Shown here: one piece after another, positions 16,185 through 25,295 of the stretch | Layout: each line of letters begins with the position of its first letter | Position numbering within the stretch: position 1 is the first letter of the stretch | Source of the DNA: Leptolyngbya sp. | GTDB taxonomy: Bacteria; Cyanobacteriota; Cyanobacteriia; Leptolyngbyales; Leptolyngbyaceae | Assembly (NCBI GenBank): GCA_003249025.1 | Contig: QBMH01000005.1 | Span: 1 to 64,000, forward strand | Direction: 5' to 3' | DNA length: 64,000 nt | Notes under the pieces: generated by a model | What the model was told of the DNA's origin: nothing | Databases searched by the model: none | What the model saw: only the letters and a program-made list of their open reading frames with translations | Translations under genes and position numbers: made by a program

Positions 16185-17405
16185 TTAAAGTTTGCCGCCA
16201 ACGAGAAATCCTATCATCATCAAAAATAGACGGTAGTAGGGAAGCCATCCCGCTTTGGGAGCGCAGAACACAAGATAGACAGCCGAGATCGCTGGAGCCA
16301 GCGTCAGCATCAGAAAAATCGGTGAAAGCAGGGGAAATGCGGCAATCACATATCGAGAGGCGACCCGAACGATCGCAGCAGTGGCAATCCATAGAGCCGC
16401 ATCACCGATGCGATTGATCGGTTGGCGTGGTAACTCTAGAGATCGTCCATCGCGCAACCGTCCGCGCAATTCTCGTAAATAACGGCGGAGCGTGATAGGT
16501 GGCGAAGAAGAATGAGAACGGGGGCGATCGCGCAGTAAATTCTGATTAGCAGCAACGCTTTTATTCCAGGTGGGGGCACACTCAGTTTTAGGGGTCTGCG
16601 ATGGCTCTCCATCCCGAAGCTCTCTAGGCGAACCGTTCCACGCTTGAGTGGGCGAATGGCTTAAGGGCGATGATATTGGAACCGAAGGTTGCAGGATCGA
16701 AGATTGCCCATGAAGACGATTGGCTGTCTCAGAGGCACGGGGCACTTCTGAGGACGCGATCAAAGAACCTGCTTCATTCAGATGTAAACCCAGTTCATGC
16801 AAGCGTTGCTGAATGCTTCCCTTCTGAAACGTTAAGCTTTCCACCTCCTGTTCTGCGATCGAAGTTGGAGATTGCCACTGATTTTTAATGGGTTGAATGG
16901 GTGGTAATTGCTGATTTACCTGCCGTTCAACCAATGGAGTTGAGGCTGCCGATTGGGTTGCAGGCTGCGTTGTTAAATTGGCAGGACTGCTATTTGCGCT
17001 TCCCGGAGGGATTCCTGTAGAAAGCGTCGCTGACGGTTCATAAATCGCGTCTTTACTAGCGCGATCAGCAAGAATTTGATGAAGTCGCTTTGCATGATCT
17101 TCAAGTCGTTTCAACTCATCTGCATACTGGTAGGGCGGAGTTGATTGACTCTGCCGAACTGTTTTAAACGGTTTTTTGCTGCCCGTAGCAGCTCGTGTTT
17201 TTCCTTCCGTTGCACTTCGCTGCTTACGTTTAGAGGCAGTATAGGAAAGACGTTCATCTTCAGTAATGGTATTTTGAATAGGCATTGGCACCACATTGCT
17301 ATCCTCCTCTATCGGCGCAGAACCATACTCATCTGAATAAAGCTGCCGTGCTAAAGGATGATGAAAGGGTAGGGATGACTGAATCCGTGGTTTTTGTTCT
17401 TCCAT
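16185..17405 (-). CDS. Conserved membrane protein with disordered N-terminal region
   Basis: The 406-residue protein has a long Ser/Pro/Gln-rich, probably disordered region (about 1-310) containing short predicted helices, one of them near LKRLEDHAKRLHQILADR. The C-terminal 90 residues hold two or three hydrophobic helices (AALWIATAAIVRVASRYVIAA, then LLSPIFLMLTLAPAISAVYLV and a final segment). I chose the ATG at 17405; the open frame continues upstream to 17492 but reads Cys-rich sequence unlike a real N-terminus. It appears operonic with the following small membrane protein. Function unknown. Confidence 0.65.
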   Translation of the reverse strand: MEEQKPRIQSSLPFHHPLARQLYSDEYGSAPIEEDSNVVPMPIQNTITEDERLSYTASKRKQRSATEGKTRAATGSKKPFKTVRQSQSTPPYQYADELKRLEDHAKRLHQILADRASKDAIYEPSATLSTGIPPGSANSSPANLTTQPATQSAASTPLVERQVNQQLPPIQPIKNQWQSPTSIAEQEVESLTFQKGSIQQRLHELGLHLNEAGSLIASSEVPRASETANRLHGQSSILQPSVPISSPLSHSPTQAWNGSPRELRDGEPSQTPKTECAPTWNKSVAANQNLLRDRPRSHSSSPPITLRRYLRELRGRLRDGRSLELPRQPINRIGDAALWIATAAIVRVASRYVIAAFPLLSPIFLMLTLAPAISAVYLVFCAPKAGWLPYYRLFLMMIGFLVGGKL

Positions 17406-17604
17406 AGTTGAGGATGACCACCTGTGCAAACAACGGGTGCTTGCAGCATTAGTACACCGCAGACACCCACAAATTAAGTACAAGTGTACCATGATTTTGA
17501 TCTAAAATGATCTCTTGAGAAATCAGTTTTACTGAAGCATCGCCCTTCATCCTGTTGCCTTGTCTAACCTCCACTGCTAAATTTCCTCTTTAAAAGTGAA
17601 TCTT

Positions 17605-19104
17605 ATGACCCTCACTGCCGCTCCAATCCACCTGCCTGTTCTAGATGAGTTGATTGATGGGTTACCCAACATTTCAGGTTGGGAAGATATCCTCGAAACT
17701 GTCACCAGCCAGCAAACACCAGTATTTTTGCCAATCACAAATCTACAGCTTGGGTCAATAAAATCTGCCTTTGCGATCGCCCTGCACATGCACCAGCCCA
17801 CCATTCCCGCCGGATGGAATGGCGCGTTGATCAATAACTTGCAGCAGATGTTTGAGCATCCTAACGAAGGCGACAACCACAACGCGGACGTATTTGCCTG
17901 GTGCTACTCCCGCATGGCTGACTTCATTCCCGAACTGGTGTCGCAAGGCTGCAACCCCCGCGTCATGCTCGATTATTCTGGTAATTTGCTGTGGGGCTTG
18001 CGGCAAATGGGGCGCGGCGATGTGCTGGATAACCTGAAACGGATTACCTGCGATCGCACCTATCAGCCCTACGTGGAATGGCTGGGCACGATGTGGGGAC
18101 ATGCTGTGGTGCCTTCCACGCCAATTCCTGATATCAAGTTACACATCCAAGCTTGGCAGCATCACTTTGCCGCGATTTTTGGCTGGGATGCGATCGCCCG
18201 TGTCAAAGGCTTTTCCCCTCCAGAAATGCACCTGCCCAACCATCCCGATACGCTCTATGAATTCATCAAAGCGCTGAAAGAATGCGGCTATCGCTGGATG
18301 ATTGTCCAAGAACACTCCGTTGAAATCCTCTCAGGCGAATCGTTAGGCGATAAACATTTGCCTCATCGCTTGATTGCGCGGAACTCCACTGGCGAAACCA
18401 CCAGCCTAACGGTGTTGGTCAAAACTCAAGGATCAGACACTAAACTGGTTGCCCAAATGCAGCCCTACTACGAAGCCAAATCTCAGTCTCGCGATCGCAG
18501 TCTCAGCGGTATCTCCATTCCGCCATTGGTCACCCAAATCAGCGATGGCGAAAACGGCGGCGTGATGATGAATGAGTTTCCCTCTGCCTTCAAAAAGGTG
18601 TGGCATGAAATGGGGCAAAACCCCGATGTTGTGGGCATGACGGGCACTGAATATTTGGAACTAATTGAAGCGGCTGGAGTCAATCCTGAAGATTATCCCA
18701 CCTGTCAACCAGCAGGTCAGCACCAAATTTGGCAGCGTGTTTCACCGGAGAGCGTTACTCCTGCCGCAGTAGCAGCCGCGATCGCCGATGCCAAACAAGC
18801 TAACCCCAACTTTCATATGGAAGGCTCCTCTTGGACGAGTCACATGAGTTGGGTACAAGGCTATGAAAACGTCCTCACACCCATGAATCAACTCAGTGCC
18901 CGGTTTCACGAAAAGTTTGATCCACGGTTCACCAAGCAACCCAATCAGCCCGATCAAATCCCTACTACCCGCACTGCTGAATACCGCCAAGCCCTACTCT
19001 ATAATCTTTTGCTGCAAACCAGTTGTTTCCGCTATTGGGGACAAGGCACTTGGACTGATCACGCCCGTTCCCTGTTTGAAAAAGGCATGGAAACCATTGG
19101 ATAA
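17605..19104 (+). CDS. Glycoside hydrolase family 57 protein
   Basis: GH57 enzymes act on alpha-glucans (amylase, branching and 4-alpha-glucanotransferase activities). This 499-residue protein has the first conserved motif ALHMHQPTIPAGW (about 60-72), a large (beta/alpha)7-type domain, and a candidate nucleophile Glu in GFSPPEMHLPNH (about residue 206). The ending CFRYWGQGTWTDHA is characteristic of a cyanobacterial subgroup whose substrate is not established. The start is the ATG at 17605; a GTG lies nine bases upstream. Its last 81 bp are duplicated at 19936-20016. Confidence 0.88.
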   Translation: MTLTAAPIHLPVLDELIDGLPNISGWEDILETVTSQQTPVFLPITNLQLGSIKSAFAIALHMHQPTIPAGWNGALINNLQQMFEHPNEGDNHNADVFAWCYSRMADFIPELVSQGCNPRVMLDYSGNLLWGLRQMGRGDVLDNLKRITCDRTYQPYVEWLGTMWGHAVVPSTPIPDIKLHIQAWQHHFAAIFGWDAIARVKGFSPPEMHLPNHPDTLYEFIKALKECGYRWMIVQEHSVEILSGESLGDKHLPHRLIARNSTGETTSLTVLVKTQGSDTKLVAQMQPYYEAKSQSRDRSLSGISIPPLVTQISDGENGGVMMNEFPSAFKKVWHEMGQNPDVVGMTGTEYLELIEAAGVNPEDYPTCQPAGQHQIWQRVSPESVTPAAVAAAIADAKQANPNFHMEGSSWTSHMSWVQGYENVLTPMNQLSARFHEKFDPRFTKQPNQPDQIPTTRTAEYRQALLYNLLLQTSCFRYWGQGTWTDHARSLFEKGMETIG

Positions 19105-19128
19105 GTCATTAGAAAAGGAGTACTGACT

Positions 19129-19881
19129 ATGAAACTTCTCAAATTGCCCTGGTTGATGGCTTACGCTGGGATCGTTCTGTTGGCTTGCCAAAGCTGGACG
19201 CTTCCAGGATGGGCAGATTCCCCTCCTGCTGTGCAGACGAGTGAACAACTAGCAGGTACGTGGCAGGTGGAGTTGGGTGATCAGACGGGCATGATCGTCA
19301 TTACTCCAACAGGTCAGGTTTATATCCTTAATAAAACGGCTGAAGGAGAGATGAAGGCGGTTGAAATTGGTCGAGTTGTTCAGAAGCTCTCACCAACGGC
19401 GACGCTGCCGTCTAATGCTAAAGTTACCAGCTTGGCTGAGCGATTTATCCAACAGTCCATTCAGGCGAAACAATCAGAAGCAAAGCAATATATCGGTTCC
19501 ATGAATCGGTCAGAGCAGGCTCTTTTTCTGGAAACCGATCGCTTCACAACAAGCTTAAATGCCTTAGGGTTCGGTATCAAGCCTGAAACTGAAAATTACC
19601 GCTATCGTATTTTTCTACTGCAAAACCCGCGTACAAACAGACCTGAATTTAAAAAGGCGGTTTGGTCGATCGCACTGCCAAAGAAGCCAAACTTGAAGAG
19701 CTATGCAGGAGTTGTTTGGGTGACAAATACCACTAAAACGAACGAAAGCACAACTGCCACTATTCTCTGTGAATCCAATCAGCCGACAGCGCAGATCCCT
19801 CCAGCACCAACCTTTCAGTCAGGCGAAAATGGGCTAGAGGCTAACTGTCCCAAGGGTTTTTCTCTTTTACAATTACGATAG
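19129..19881 (+). CDS. Secreted type IV pilin-like G/H family protein
   Basis: The 250-residue protein has an N-terminal signal sequence (MKLLKLPWLMAYAGIVLLAC), possibly a lipoprotein box ending at Cys20. The C-terminal half matches the pilin G/H-like domain common in cyanobacteria: KQYIGSMNRSEQALFLE, then LGFGIKPETENYRYRI. It lacks the N-terminal methylation motif of true pilins. The ribosome-binding site AAAAGGAGT precedes the ATG. It begins 24 bases after the GH57 gene and is followed by a duplicate of the GH57 tail, so it looks inserted or duplicated into this position. Confidence 0.78.
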   Translation: MKLLKLPWLMAYAGIVLLACQSWTLPGWADSPPAVQTSEQLAGTWQVELGDQTGMIVITPTGQVYILNKTAEGEMKAVEIGRVVQKLSPTATLPSNAKVTSLAERFIQQSIQAKQSEAKQYIGSMNRSEQALFLETDRFTTSLNALGFGIKPETENYRYRIFLLQNPRTNRPEFKKAVWSIALPKKPNLKSYAGVVWVTNTTKTNESTTATILCESNQPTAQIPPAPTFQSGENGLEANCPKGFSLLQLR

Positions 19882-19935
19882 GGGTGATAGATCTCAATCT
19901 ACGCCGGAAAAGTAGACAGGAACGATTGCCCCTTT

Positions 19936-20016
19936 TGCTTCCGCTATTGGGGACAAGGCACCTGGACTGATCACGCCCGTTCCCTATTTGAAAAAGGCAT
20001 GACCGCGATTGGCTGA
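19936..20016 (+). pseudogene. Duplicated GH57 3' end (81-bp remnant)
   Basis: These 81 bases align without gaps to 19024-19104, the last 27 codons of the GH57 gene including the stop. The first 69 bases differ at only three or four positions, and the encoded ending is CFRYWGQGTWTDHA... with GMTAIG in place of GMETIG. No start or upstream GH57 sequence is present. The rest of the 19882-20197 gap (316 bp) shows no gene; a direct repeat of TTGCATGACT lies at 20181-20202, just before the histidine kinase start. Confidence 0.85.
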
Positions 20017-20197
20017 AAAGAAATTATATCTCTAGAGATAGATCACAGGATCGGACATTGGATAGAAGATCTAATGTGGCGGAATGCTAGTGGAGCCGCG
20101 TGTATGAGTTCAGAAAACGCTGCATAATAAAACGAGCTTTTCTCCTAAGAACCTTCTACATCAGGCATCCTATCCTACAATTGCATGACTCAATTGC

Positions 20198-23100
20198 ATG
20201 ACTGAAGCCCTGCCGAAACCAACTGTGATGAATGACGCATTCAATTCGATAGATGAAACTTCCCTAGAAAATCTAGAAGCAATTCCTATAGGGATGCCTG
20301 TGCCAAGCTTCGCTAATGCTTCACCAATCACTCCTCTGCTTCCCGACGAAACTGCCCGATTAAAAGCACTCAAACGCTACAACATTCTGGATACACCGCC
20401 GGAACTAGCGTTCGATCGCATTACCTCCTTGGCAGCCCGTTTATTTGATGTGCCGATCGCCCTCGTTTCGTTAATCGATGCATCAAGAGGTTGGTTCAAG
20501 TCTTGCTACGGCTTCGACCTGCGGGAAGTGCAGCGAGATGCCACCATTTGCAGCTTAGTGCTTCTATCTGATGAAGTTTTAGTCATTCCCGACACGCGAC
20601 AGGACGATCGCCTCACCTGTAATCCATTTGTGCAAAGCGAACCGGGACTACGCTTTTATGCAGGTGCCCCATTGATTACTCAGGATGGTTTCAACTTGGG
20701 CACCCTCTGTTTATTAGATACAAAACCGCGCCAACCTTGGACCAGCGAACAGCAGGCAACTTTAGCTGATCTGGCTGCCGTAGTGATGGATGCCCTAGAG
20801 CTACGCTTAGCGACTCACAAAATTTCTCAAATTGATACAGCATTAGTAGAGGTGACTAAAAGTGTTGCCGTTGTGGTCGGTGATGCATTTTTTGAGATCT
20901 TAGTGCAACGTTTTACAAAAGTGCTGGGAGTCGATTATGCCTACATTGGATTAATTCAAGACAATGACCCAGAGGTAATTCGCACGATCGCCACCTGTGC
21001 GAAAGGCGAAATCATCGATAACTTTGACTATTCGCTGCGGCATACCCCCTGCGGAATGGTGATCCAAGAGCGAAAATTATGTTGCCATCCCCATAGTGTT
21101 CAAACCTTGTTTCCCCATGCGCCCTTACTGGCACCTTTGGGCGTGGAGAGCTATGCAGCAATTCCGATCTTTGACTCGGCTGGCATCCCGCTGGGAGTTT
21201 TAGGCATCATGCATAGCAAGCCGTTGGAAACTGTGCAGCTTGTAGAATCCCTGTTGACGATTTTTGCGCTTCGGGTTGCCACCGAACTAGAGCGTCAGCA
21301 GACCGAAGCCGTTCGACAACAATCACAACGAAATTTAGAACATCAGGTGATCCAGCGAACCGCCGCCCTCTCTAAAACTAATCAATTATTGTCGTTAGAA
21401 GTGATCGATCGCCAGCAAGCCGAAGCGGCCCTGCAACAAGAACAGGAAGTGCTGAAGGTGCTGCTAGATAAGGTGCAGGCAGGGATTGTTGCTTGCAATG
21501 CTGAGGGCATTTTGACCTTGTTTAATCAAGCAGCACGAGACTTTCATGGCTTGCCAAAGCAGTCTTTACCACCGGAAAAATGGGCAGAGCATTATGACCT
21601 CTACCTGCCGGATGGCAAAACTCGGATGGATAAACGGGACATCCCGCTATTTCGGGCATTGCAAGGAGAGATCGTCAACCAGGTTGAGATGGTGATTGCA
21701 CCCAAGCAGGGCATCGCGCGATCGCTGGTGGCGAGTGGAAAAACCCTCACCGATGACCAAGGCAACAAACAGGGCGCAGTCGTGGTGATGCATGACATTA
21801 CCGAGCGCAAGCAGGCAGAAGCAGTGCGCTTACGTCTTGCAGAAGAACGGACAGAGCTAATCCAGCAGCAAGTTCAAGAACAGACCGCCCGCTTAAAGGC
21901 TGAAGCAGAACAGCGGCGATCGGCATTTTTAGTAGAAATTAGCACGGCGCTGTCTGCTTCACTAGACTATGAATCGACCTTGACCAACGTTGCCAATCTG
22001 GTGGTGCCTTATTTTGCAGATTGGTGCGCGATCGACCTGGTGCAAAATCAATCAATTGAGCGAGTTGCAGTCGCTCACTGTGATCCAGAGAAAGTGAAAT
22101 TAGGCTGGGAACTCCATCGAAAATATCCTAAACAGTTGACTGATGCGGAGGGAGTTTCTAAGGTGCTGCGAACGGGACAGGCTGAAATCGTAGCGGAGAT
22201 TCCAGAAGGGGCGATCGCGGCAACTGCCAAAAGTGCCGAGCATCTGCAAATTTTATCTGAACTCGGCTTAAAGTCTTGTATTATCTCGCCGCTAATCGTT
22301 CGGGGACAGATTTTGGGCGCAATTTCCTTTGTGACGGCTGAATCCGATCGCCGATATAGTCAGGCTGACTTAGCGTTGGCAGATGATATTGTTCATCGCG
22401 CTGCCATTTCGATCGATAATGCCCGACTTTATCGAGACGCTCAACAGGCACAACAAGCCGCCGAACGAACCACCGAACGTATTGCTCGGCTTCAATCCGT
22501 TACGGCTGCATTTTCTGAGTCGGTGACTCCTGCCCAAGTGGCTGAGGTGATCGTCGATCAAGGAATTGCGGCTTTGAATGCTAACTTTGCCATGGTTGCG
22601 CTGCTCGATGAAATCACCAGCGAACTAGAAGTCGTGCGGGTCGTTGGTGGTGGTGGTGCCCTAGATGAGAAGTGGCAGCGGTTTTCGCTCCAGGCTCCTG
22701 TGCCCCTCGCAAAAGCGGTGCGAACGGGGCAACCCATTTGGGCAGAACCCTCGGAGGTTCGAGCCGTCCATTATCCACACTTGGCTGACATGTATGCCCA
22801 ACAAAATTTTGGTGCCTGGATTTCTATCCCGCTCATGGTCGAAGGTCGGGCTTTTGGCGGCATCTCCTTAGGGTTTAACAAACCGCAGCAGTTGGATGAA
22901 GAGCAGCAAACCTTTATTCTGTCGCTTGCCCAACAATGTGCCCAAGCGATCGCCCGTGCTCATCTTTATGAATCTGAACAAATCGCCCGGAATGATGCAG
23001 TTCGCGAAGCAGCCCGTAGTGCCAAGGCAAACCGCGTCAAAGATGAGTTTCTGGCGGTGTTGTCTCACGAATTGCGAACGCCCCTGAACCCGATCTTGGG

Positions 23101-24226
23101 CTGGGCAGGTCTTCTTCGCACCGGCAAATTAGATACGGCAAAAACAGCCCATGCCTTAGAAACAATTGAGCGCAATGCCAAACTGCAAACTCAATTGATT
23201 GAAGATTTGTTGGATGTGTCTCGCATTTTGCAAGGCAAGCTTCAGTTAAACATTGCGCCTGTAAATCTGGCATTTACCATTCGATCAGCGCTTGAAACCG
23301 TGCAATTAGCCGCAGACGCAAAGGGAATCGAACTCAGAACCGAGATAGAAGAAGATAGCACCACTATAAAACACGCTTCATCTATTGCGGCTCACCCTTC
23401 ACGACTGATGGTTTTAGGAGATTCAGTGCGGCTCCAGCAAATAATTTGGAACTTGCTCACCAATGCTATCAAGTTTACGGATGCGGGTGGTCAAGTAAAA
23501 ATTCGGCTAAGCGCCAGCGATCGCCATGCTCAGATTCAAGTCATAGATACGGGCAAAGGCATTCATCCAGATTTTTTGCCCCATGTATTTGAATACTTTC
23601 AGCAAGCTGATTCAACCACAACTCGTCAGTTTGGCGGATTAGGATTAGGGCTGGCGATCGTTCGTCACTTAGTGGAGTTGCATGGCGGGACGGTGCAAGC
23701 AGATAGTTTGGGAGAAGGCAAAGGCGCTACCTTTACCGTCCAGCTAACGCTATTAGAAAGTCAGAAATTGGCATCTGAGGATGATGCAAACAATCTTTCT
23801 TTTTCAAGCTCCTCTTTTCCCCCACCCCTGGATGGAATTCGAGTTTTGCTGGTGGATGATGACGCAGATGCACGAGATTTAGTCGCGTTTATCTTAGAAC
23901 AAGCAGGGGCGATCGTCACCGTGGTAGATTCCGCGATCGCCGCTTTAAAGTGCTTCTCCCAAGTAAAACCAGACTTGCTGATTAGTGATATTGGGATGCC
24001 AGGAAAAGATGGCAACGGACTGATTCAAGAGATTCGCACCCTGCCCCCTGCCGAAGGTGGACAAGTTCCCGCGATCGCCCTGACTGCCTATGCCGGAGAA
24101 ATTGATCAGCAGCAAGCCATCGCCGCCGGATTTGAAAGGCACATGACCAAACCTGTCGATGCGGAAGCATTGGTGCAGGCGATCGCGCAGTGGGTCAACC
24201 CGTCTACAGGGCAATCGGGGCAATGA
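20198..24226 (+). CDS. Hybrid sensor histidine kinase with multiple GAF and PAS domains
   Basis: A 1342-residue cytoplasmic sensor. Domains in order: GAF (about 50-205), GAF (225-375), coiled coil, PAS (415-545), coiled coil, GAF (585-745), GAF (765-925), HisKA with DEFLAVLSHELRTPLNP (phospho-His about 957), HATPase with NLLTNAIKF and DTGKGI plus GGLGLGLAIV, and a receiver with VLLVDDD (about 1216), phospho-acceptor Asp in ISDIGMPG (about 1263) and MTKPVD. No transmembrane segment is seen. I did not see the Cys-containing chromophore motif of phytochrome-type GAFs clearly, so the ligand is unknown. Its 3' end overlaps the convergent phytyltransferase gene by 23 bp. Confidence 0.93.
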   Translation: MTEALPKPTVMNDAFNSIDETSLENLEAIPIGMPVPSFANASPITPLLPDETARLKALKRYNILDTPPELAFDRITSLAARLFDVPIALVSLIDASRGWFKSCYGFDLREVQRDATICSLVLLSDEVLVIPDTRQDDRLTCNPFVQSEPGLRFYAGAPLITQDGFNLGTLCLLDTKPRQPWTSEQQATLADLAAVVMDALELRLATHKISQIDTALVEVTKSVAVVVGDAFFEILVQRFTKVLGVDYAYIGLIQDNDPEVIRTIATCAKGEIIDNFDYSLRHTPCGMVIQERKLCCHPHSVQTLFPHAPLLAPLGVESYAAIPIFDSAGIPLGVLGIMHSKPLETVQLVESLLTIFALRVATELERQQTEAVRQQSQRNLEHQVIQRTAALSKTNQLLSLEVIDRQQAEAALQQEQEVLKVLLDKVQAGIVACNAEGILTLFNQAARDFHGLPKQSLPPEKWAEHYDLYLPDGKTRMDKRDIPLFRALQGEIVNQVEMVIAPKQGIARSLVASGKTLTDDQGNKQGAVVVMHDITERKQAEAVRLRLAEERTELIQQQVQEQTARLKAEAEQRRSAFLVEISTALSASLDYESTLTNVANLVVPYFADWCAIDLVQNQSIERVAVAHCDPEKVKLGWELHRKYPKQLTDAEGVSKVLRTGQAEIVAEIPEGAIAATAKSAEHLQILSELGLKSCIISPLIVRGQILGAISFVTAESDRRYSQADLALADDIVHRAAISIDNARLYRDAQQAQQAAERTTERIARLQSVTAAFSESVTPAQVAEVIVDQGIAALNANFAMVALLDEITSELEVVRVVGGGGALDEKWQRFSLQAPVPLAKAVRTGQPIWAEPSEVRAVHYPHLADMYAQQNFGAWISIPLMVEGRAFGGISLGFNKPQQLDEEQQTFILSLAQQCAQAIARAHLYESEQIARNDAVREAARSAKANRVKDEFLAVLSHELRTPLNPILGWAGLLRTGKLDTAKTAHALETIERNAKLQTQLIEDLLDVSRILQGKLQLNIAPVNLAFTIRSALETVQLAADAKGIELRTEIEEDSTTIKHASSIAAHPSRLMVLGDSVRLQQIIWNLLTNAIKFTDAGGQVKIRLSASDRHAQIQVIDTGKGIHPDFLPHVFEYFQQADSTTTRQFGGLGLGLAIVRHLVELHGGTVQADSLGEGKGATFTVQLTLLESQKLASEDDANNLSFSSSSFPPPLDGIRVLLVDDDADARDLVAFILEQAGAIVTVVDSAIAALKCFSQVKPDLLISDIGMPGKDGNGLIQEIRTLPPAEGGQVPAIALTAYAGEIDQQQAIAAGFERHMTKPVDAEALVQAIAQWVNPSTGQSGQ

Positions 24227-25217
24227 GACAGGCGATCGGAAATAGCAAATATTCTAAAAAAAACAGCTTCCAAATGAACTGGTAAAAGTGGCTAGTGGAA
24301 ACTTTGTCGCCTAAATCGACCTGAAAACTACGGAGCCACAAAATTCCTAGCAATGCTAAATGGGTTGAAATTAAAAAGGGATTATTCACACCCGGAAGAC
24401 GGGCGAAACCTGCCAGAATCATGCCAACATAGCTGGCAGTAATCACCCAACACGCTATGTAAAAAACCTTTTTTTGCCCTAATTTGAGGGTGAAAGTGCT
24501 GATGTTGTATTGCCGATCGCCTTCCATGTCGGGCACGTCTTTGAAAATGGCGATCGCAAAGGTAAACACCACGACGAAGGCAGTCAGCGCCCAAACGGAG
24601 GGGGGAATGACGAAGGGTATTCGCGTAGCGTCTCCGTAGGAGATATGGCGAGTGGCGAGTTGGGACTGAAAGTGGAGAAACAACCCTAGGTTGACGATGA
24701 TGCCGCGCACGGTGAAGATGCAGAGAGATGCCCAGAAAGGGAAGCGTTTCAGCCGAATGGGGGGGAGGGAATAGGCGGTGCCAATCAGGAGGCTAATGCT
24801 AACCATTGCCAAAAGGTAGGGACTTTGCAATGCAGCGATCGCGATCGCCAAAATCCCCATCACCACAACAATCACAACGCCCTGCTGCCGGGAAAATTCA
24901 CCCGATGCTAACGGTAAGCCCGGTTTATTGATGCGATCGATGTCTACATCTTCAAGCTGGTTTAGTCCAACAATGTAAACGTTGCCACTGAGACAAGCGA
25001 GTAAAGCAGGAAGAAGAAAGGAAAAAGGGGAAAAGAAAGAGGAAGAAGGGAAAAGGGATTGCCCACTTTCGGCGATCGCGATCAGATACAGTGCCAACAC
25101 ACTTAAGCTGGTGCCGATGATGGTGTGTGGACGCGAAAATTTCCAAAACGCTTTGAACCATGAGATCGGCTGCTTGACGAACTTAAGCGGCACGCCAGAT
25201 TTTATCTCTAATTTCAT
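24204..25217 (-). CDS. hpt: Homogentisate phytyltransferase (UbiA family)
   Basis: This membrane prenyltransferase condenses homogentisate with phytyl diphosphate, the committed step to tocopherols. It has eight or nine hydrophobic segments and the two Asp-rich motifs NQLEDVDIDRINKP and KDVPDMEGDRQY, the latter in the form typical of the phytyl/homogentisate group. The start is the ATG at 25217, preceded by GAGGAAG; a GTG sits 12 bases upstream. Two stretches look foreign to the family: a Ser/Phe-rich insert about 50-70 and LATRHISYGDATRIP about 187-201, the second encoded by repeat DNA. It follows the gamma-tocopherol methyltransferase gene on the same strand. Confidence 0.92.
   Translation of the reverse strand: MKLEIKSGVPLKFVKQPISWFKAFWKFSRPHTIIGTSLSVLALYLIAIAESGQSLFPSSSFFSPFSFLLPALLACLSGNVYIVGLNQLEDVDIDRINKPGLPLASGEFSRQQGVVIVVVMGILAIAIAALQSPYLLAMVSISLLIGTAYSLPPIRLKRFPFWASLCIFTVRGIIVNLGLFLHFQSQLATRHISYGDATRIPFVIPPSVWALTAFVVVFTFAIAIFKDVPDMEGDRQYNISTFTLKLGQKKVFYIACWVITASYVGMILAGFARLPGVNNPFLISTHLALLGILWLRSFQVDLGDKVSTSHFYQFIWKLFFLEYLLFPIACLIAPIAL
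24621..24646. repeat. 26-bp palindromic repeat inside the phytyltransferase gene
   Basis: TCGCGTAGCG is followed by the inverted repeat TCTCCGTAGGAGA (24631-24643) and TAT. It matches 4359-4384 in sbcC at 21 of 26 positions. Read on the minus strand it encodes a YGDATR-type peptide, which is the familiar translation of this cyanobacterial repeat. Confidence 0.75.
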
Positions 25218-25295
25218 ACTCTTCCTCACTCCTCAGATCTCGACTTTCACTCGTCCTATAGTCCTAATAGTGCGTTTTGCAAGGCTCAACACACC

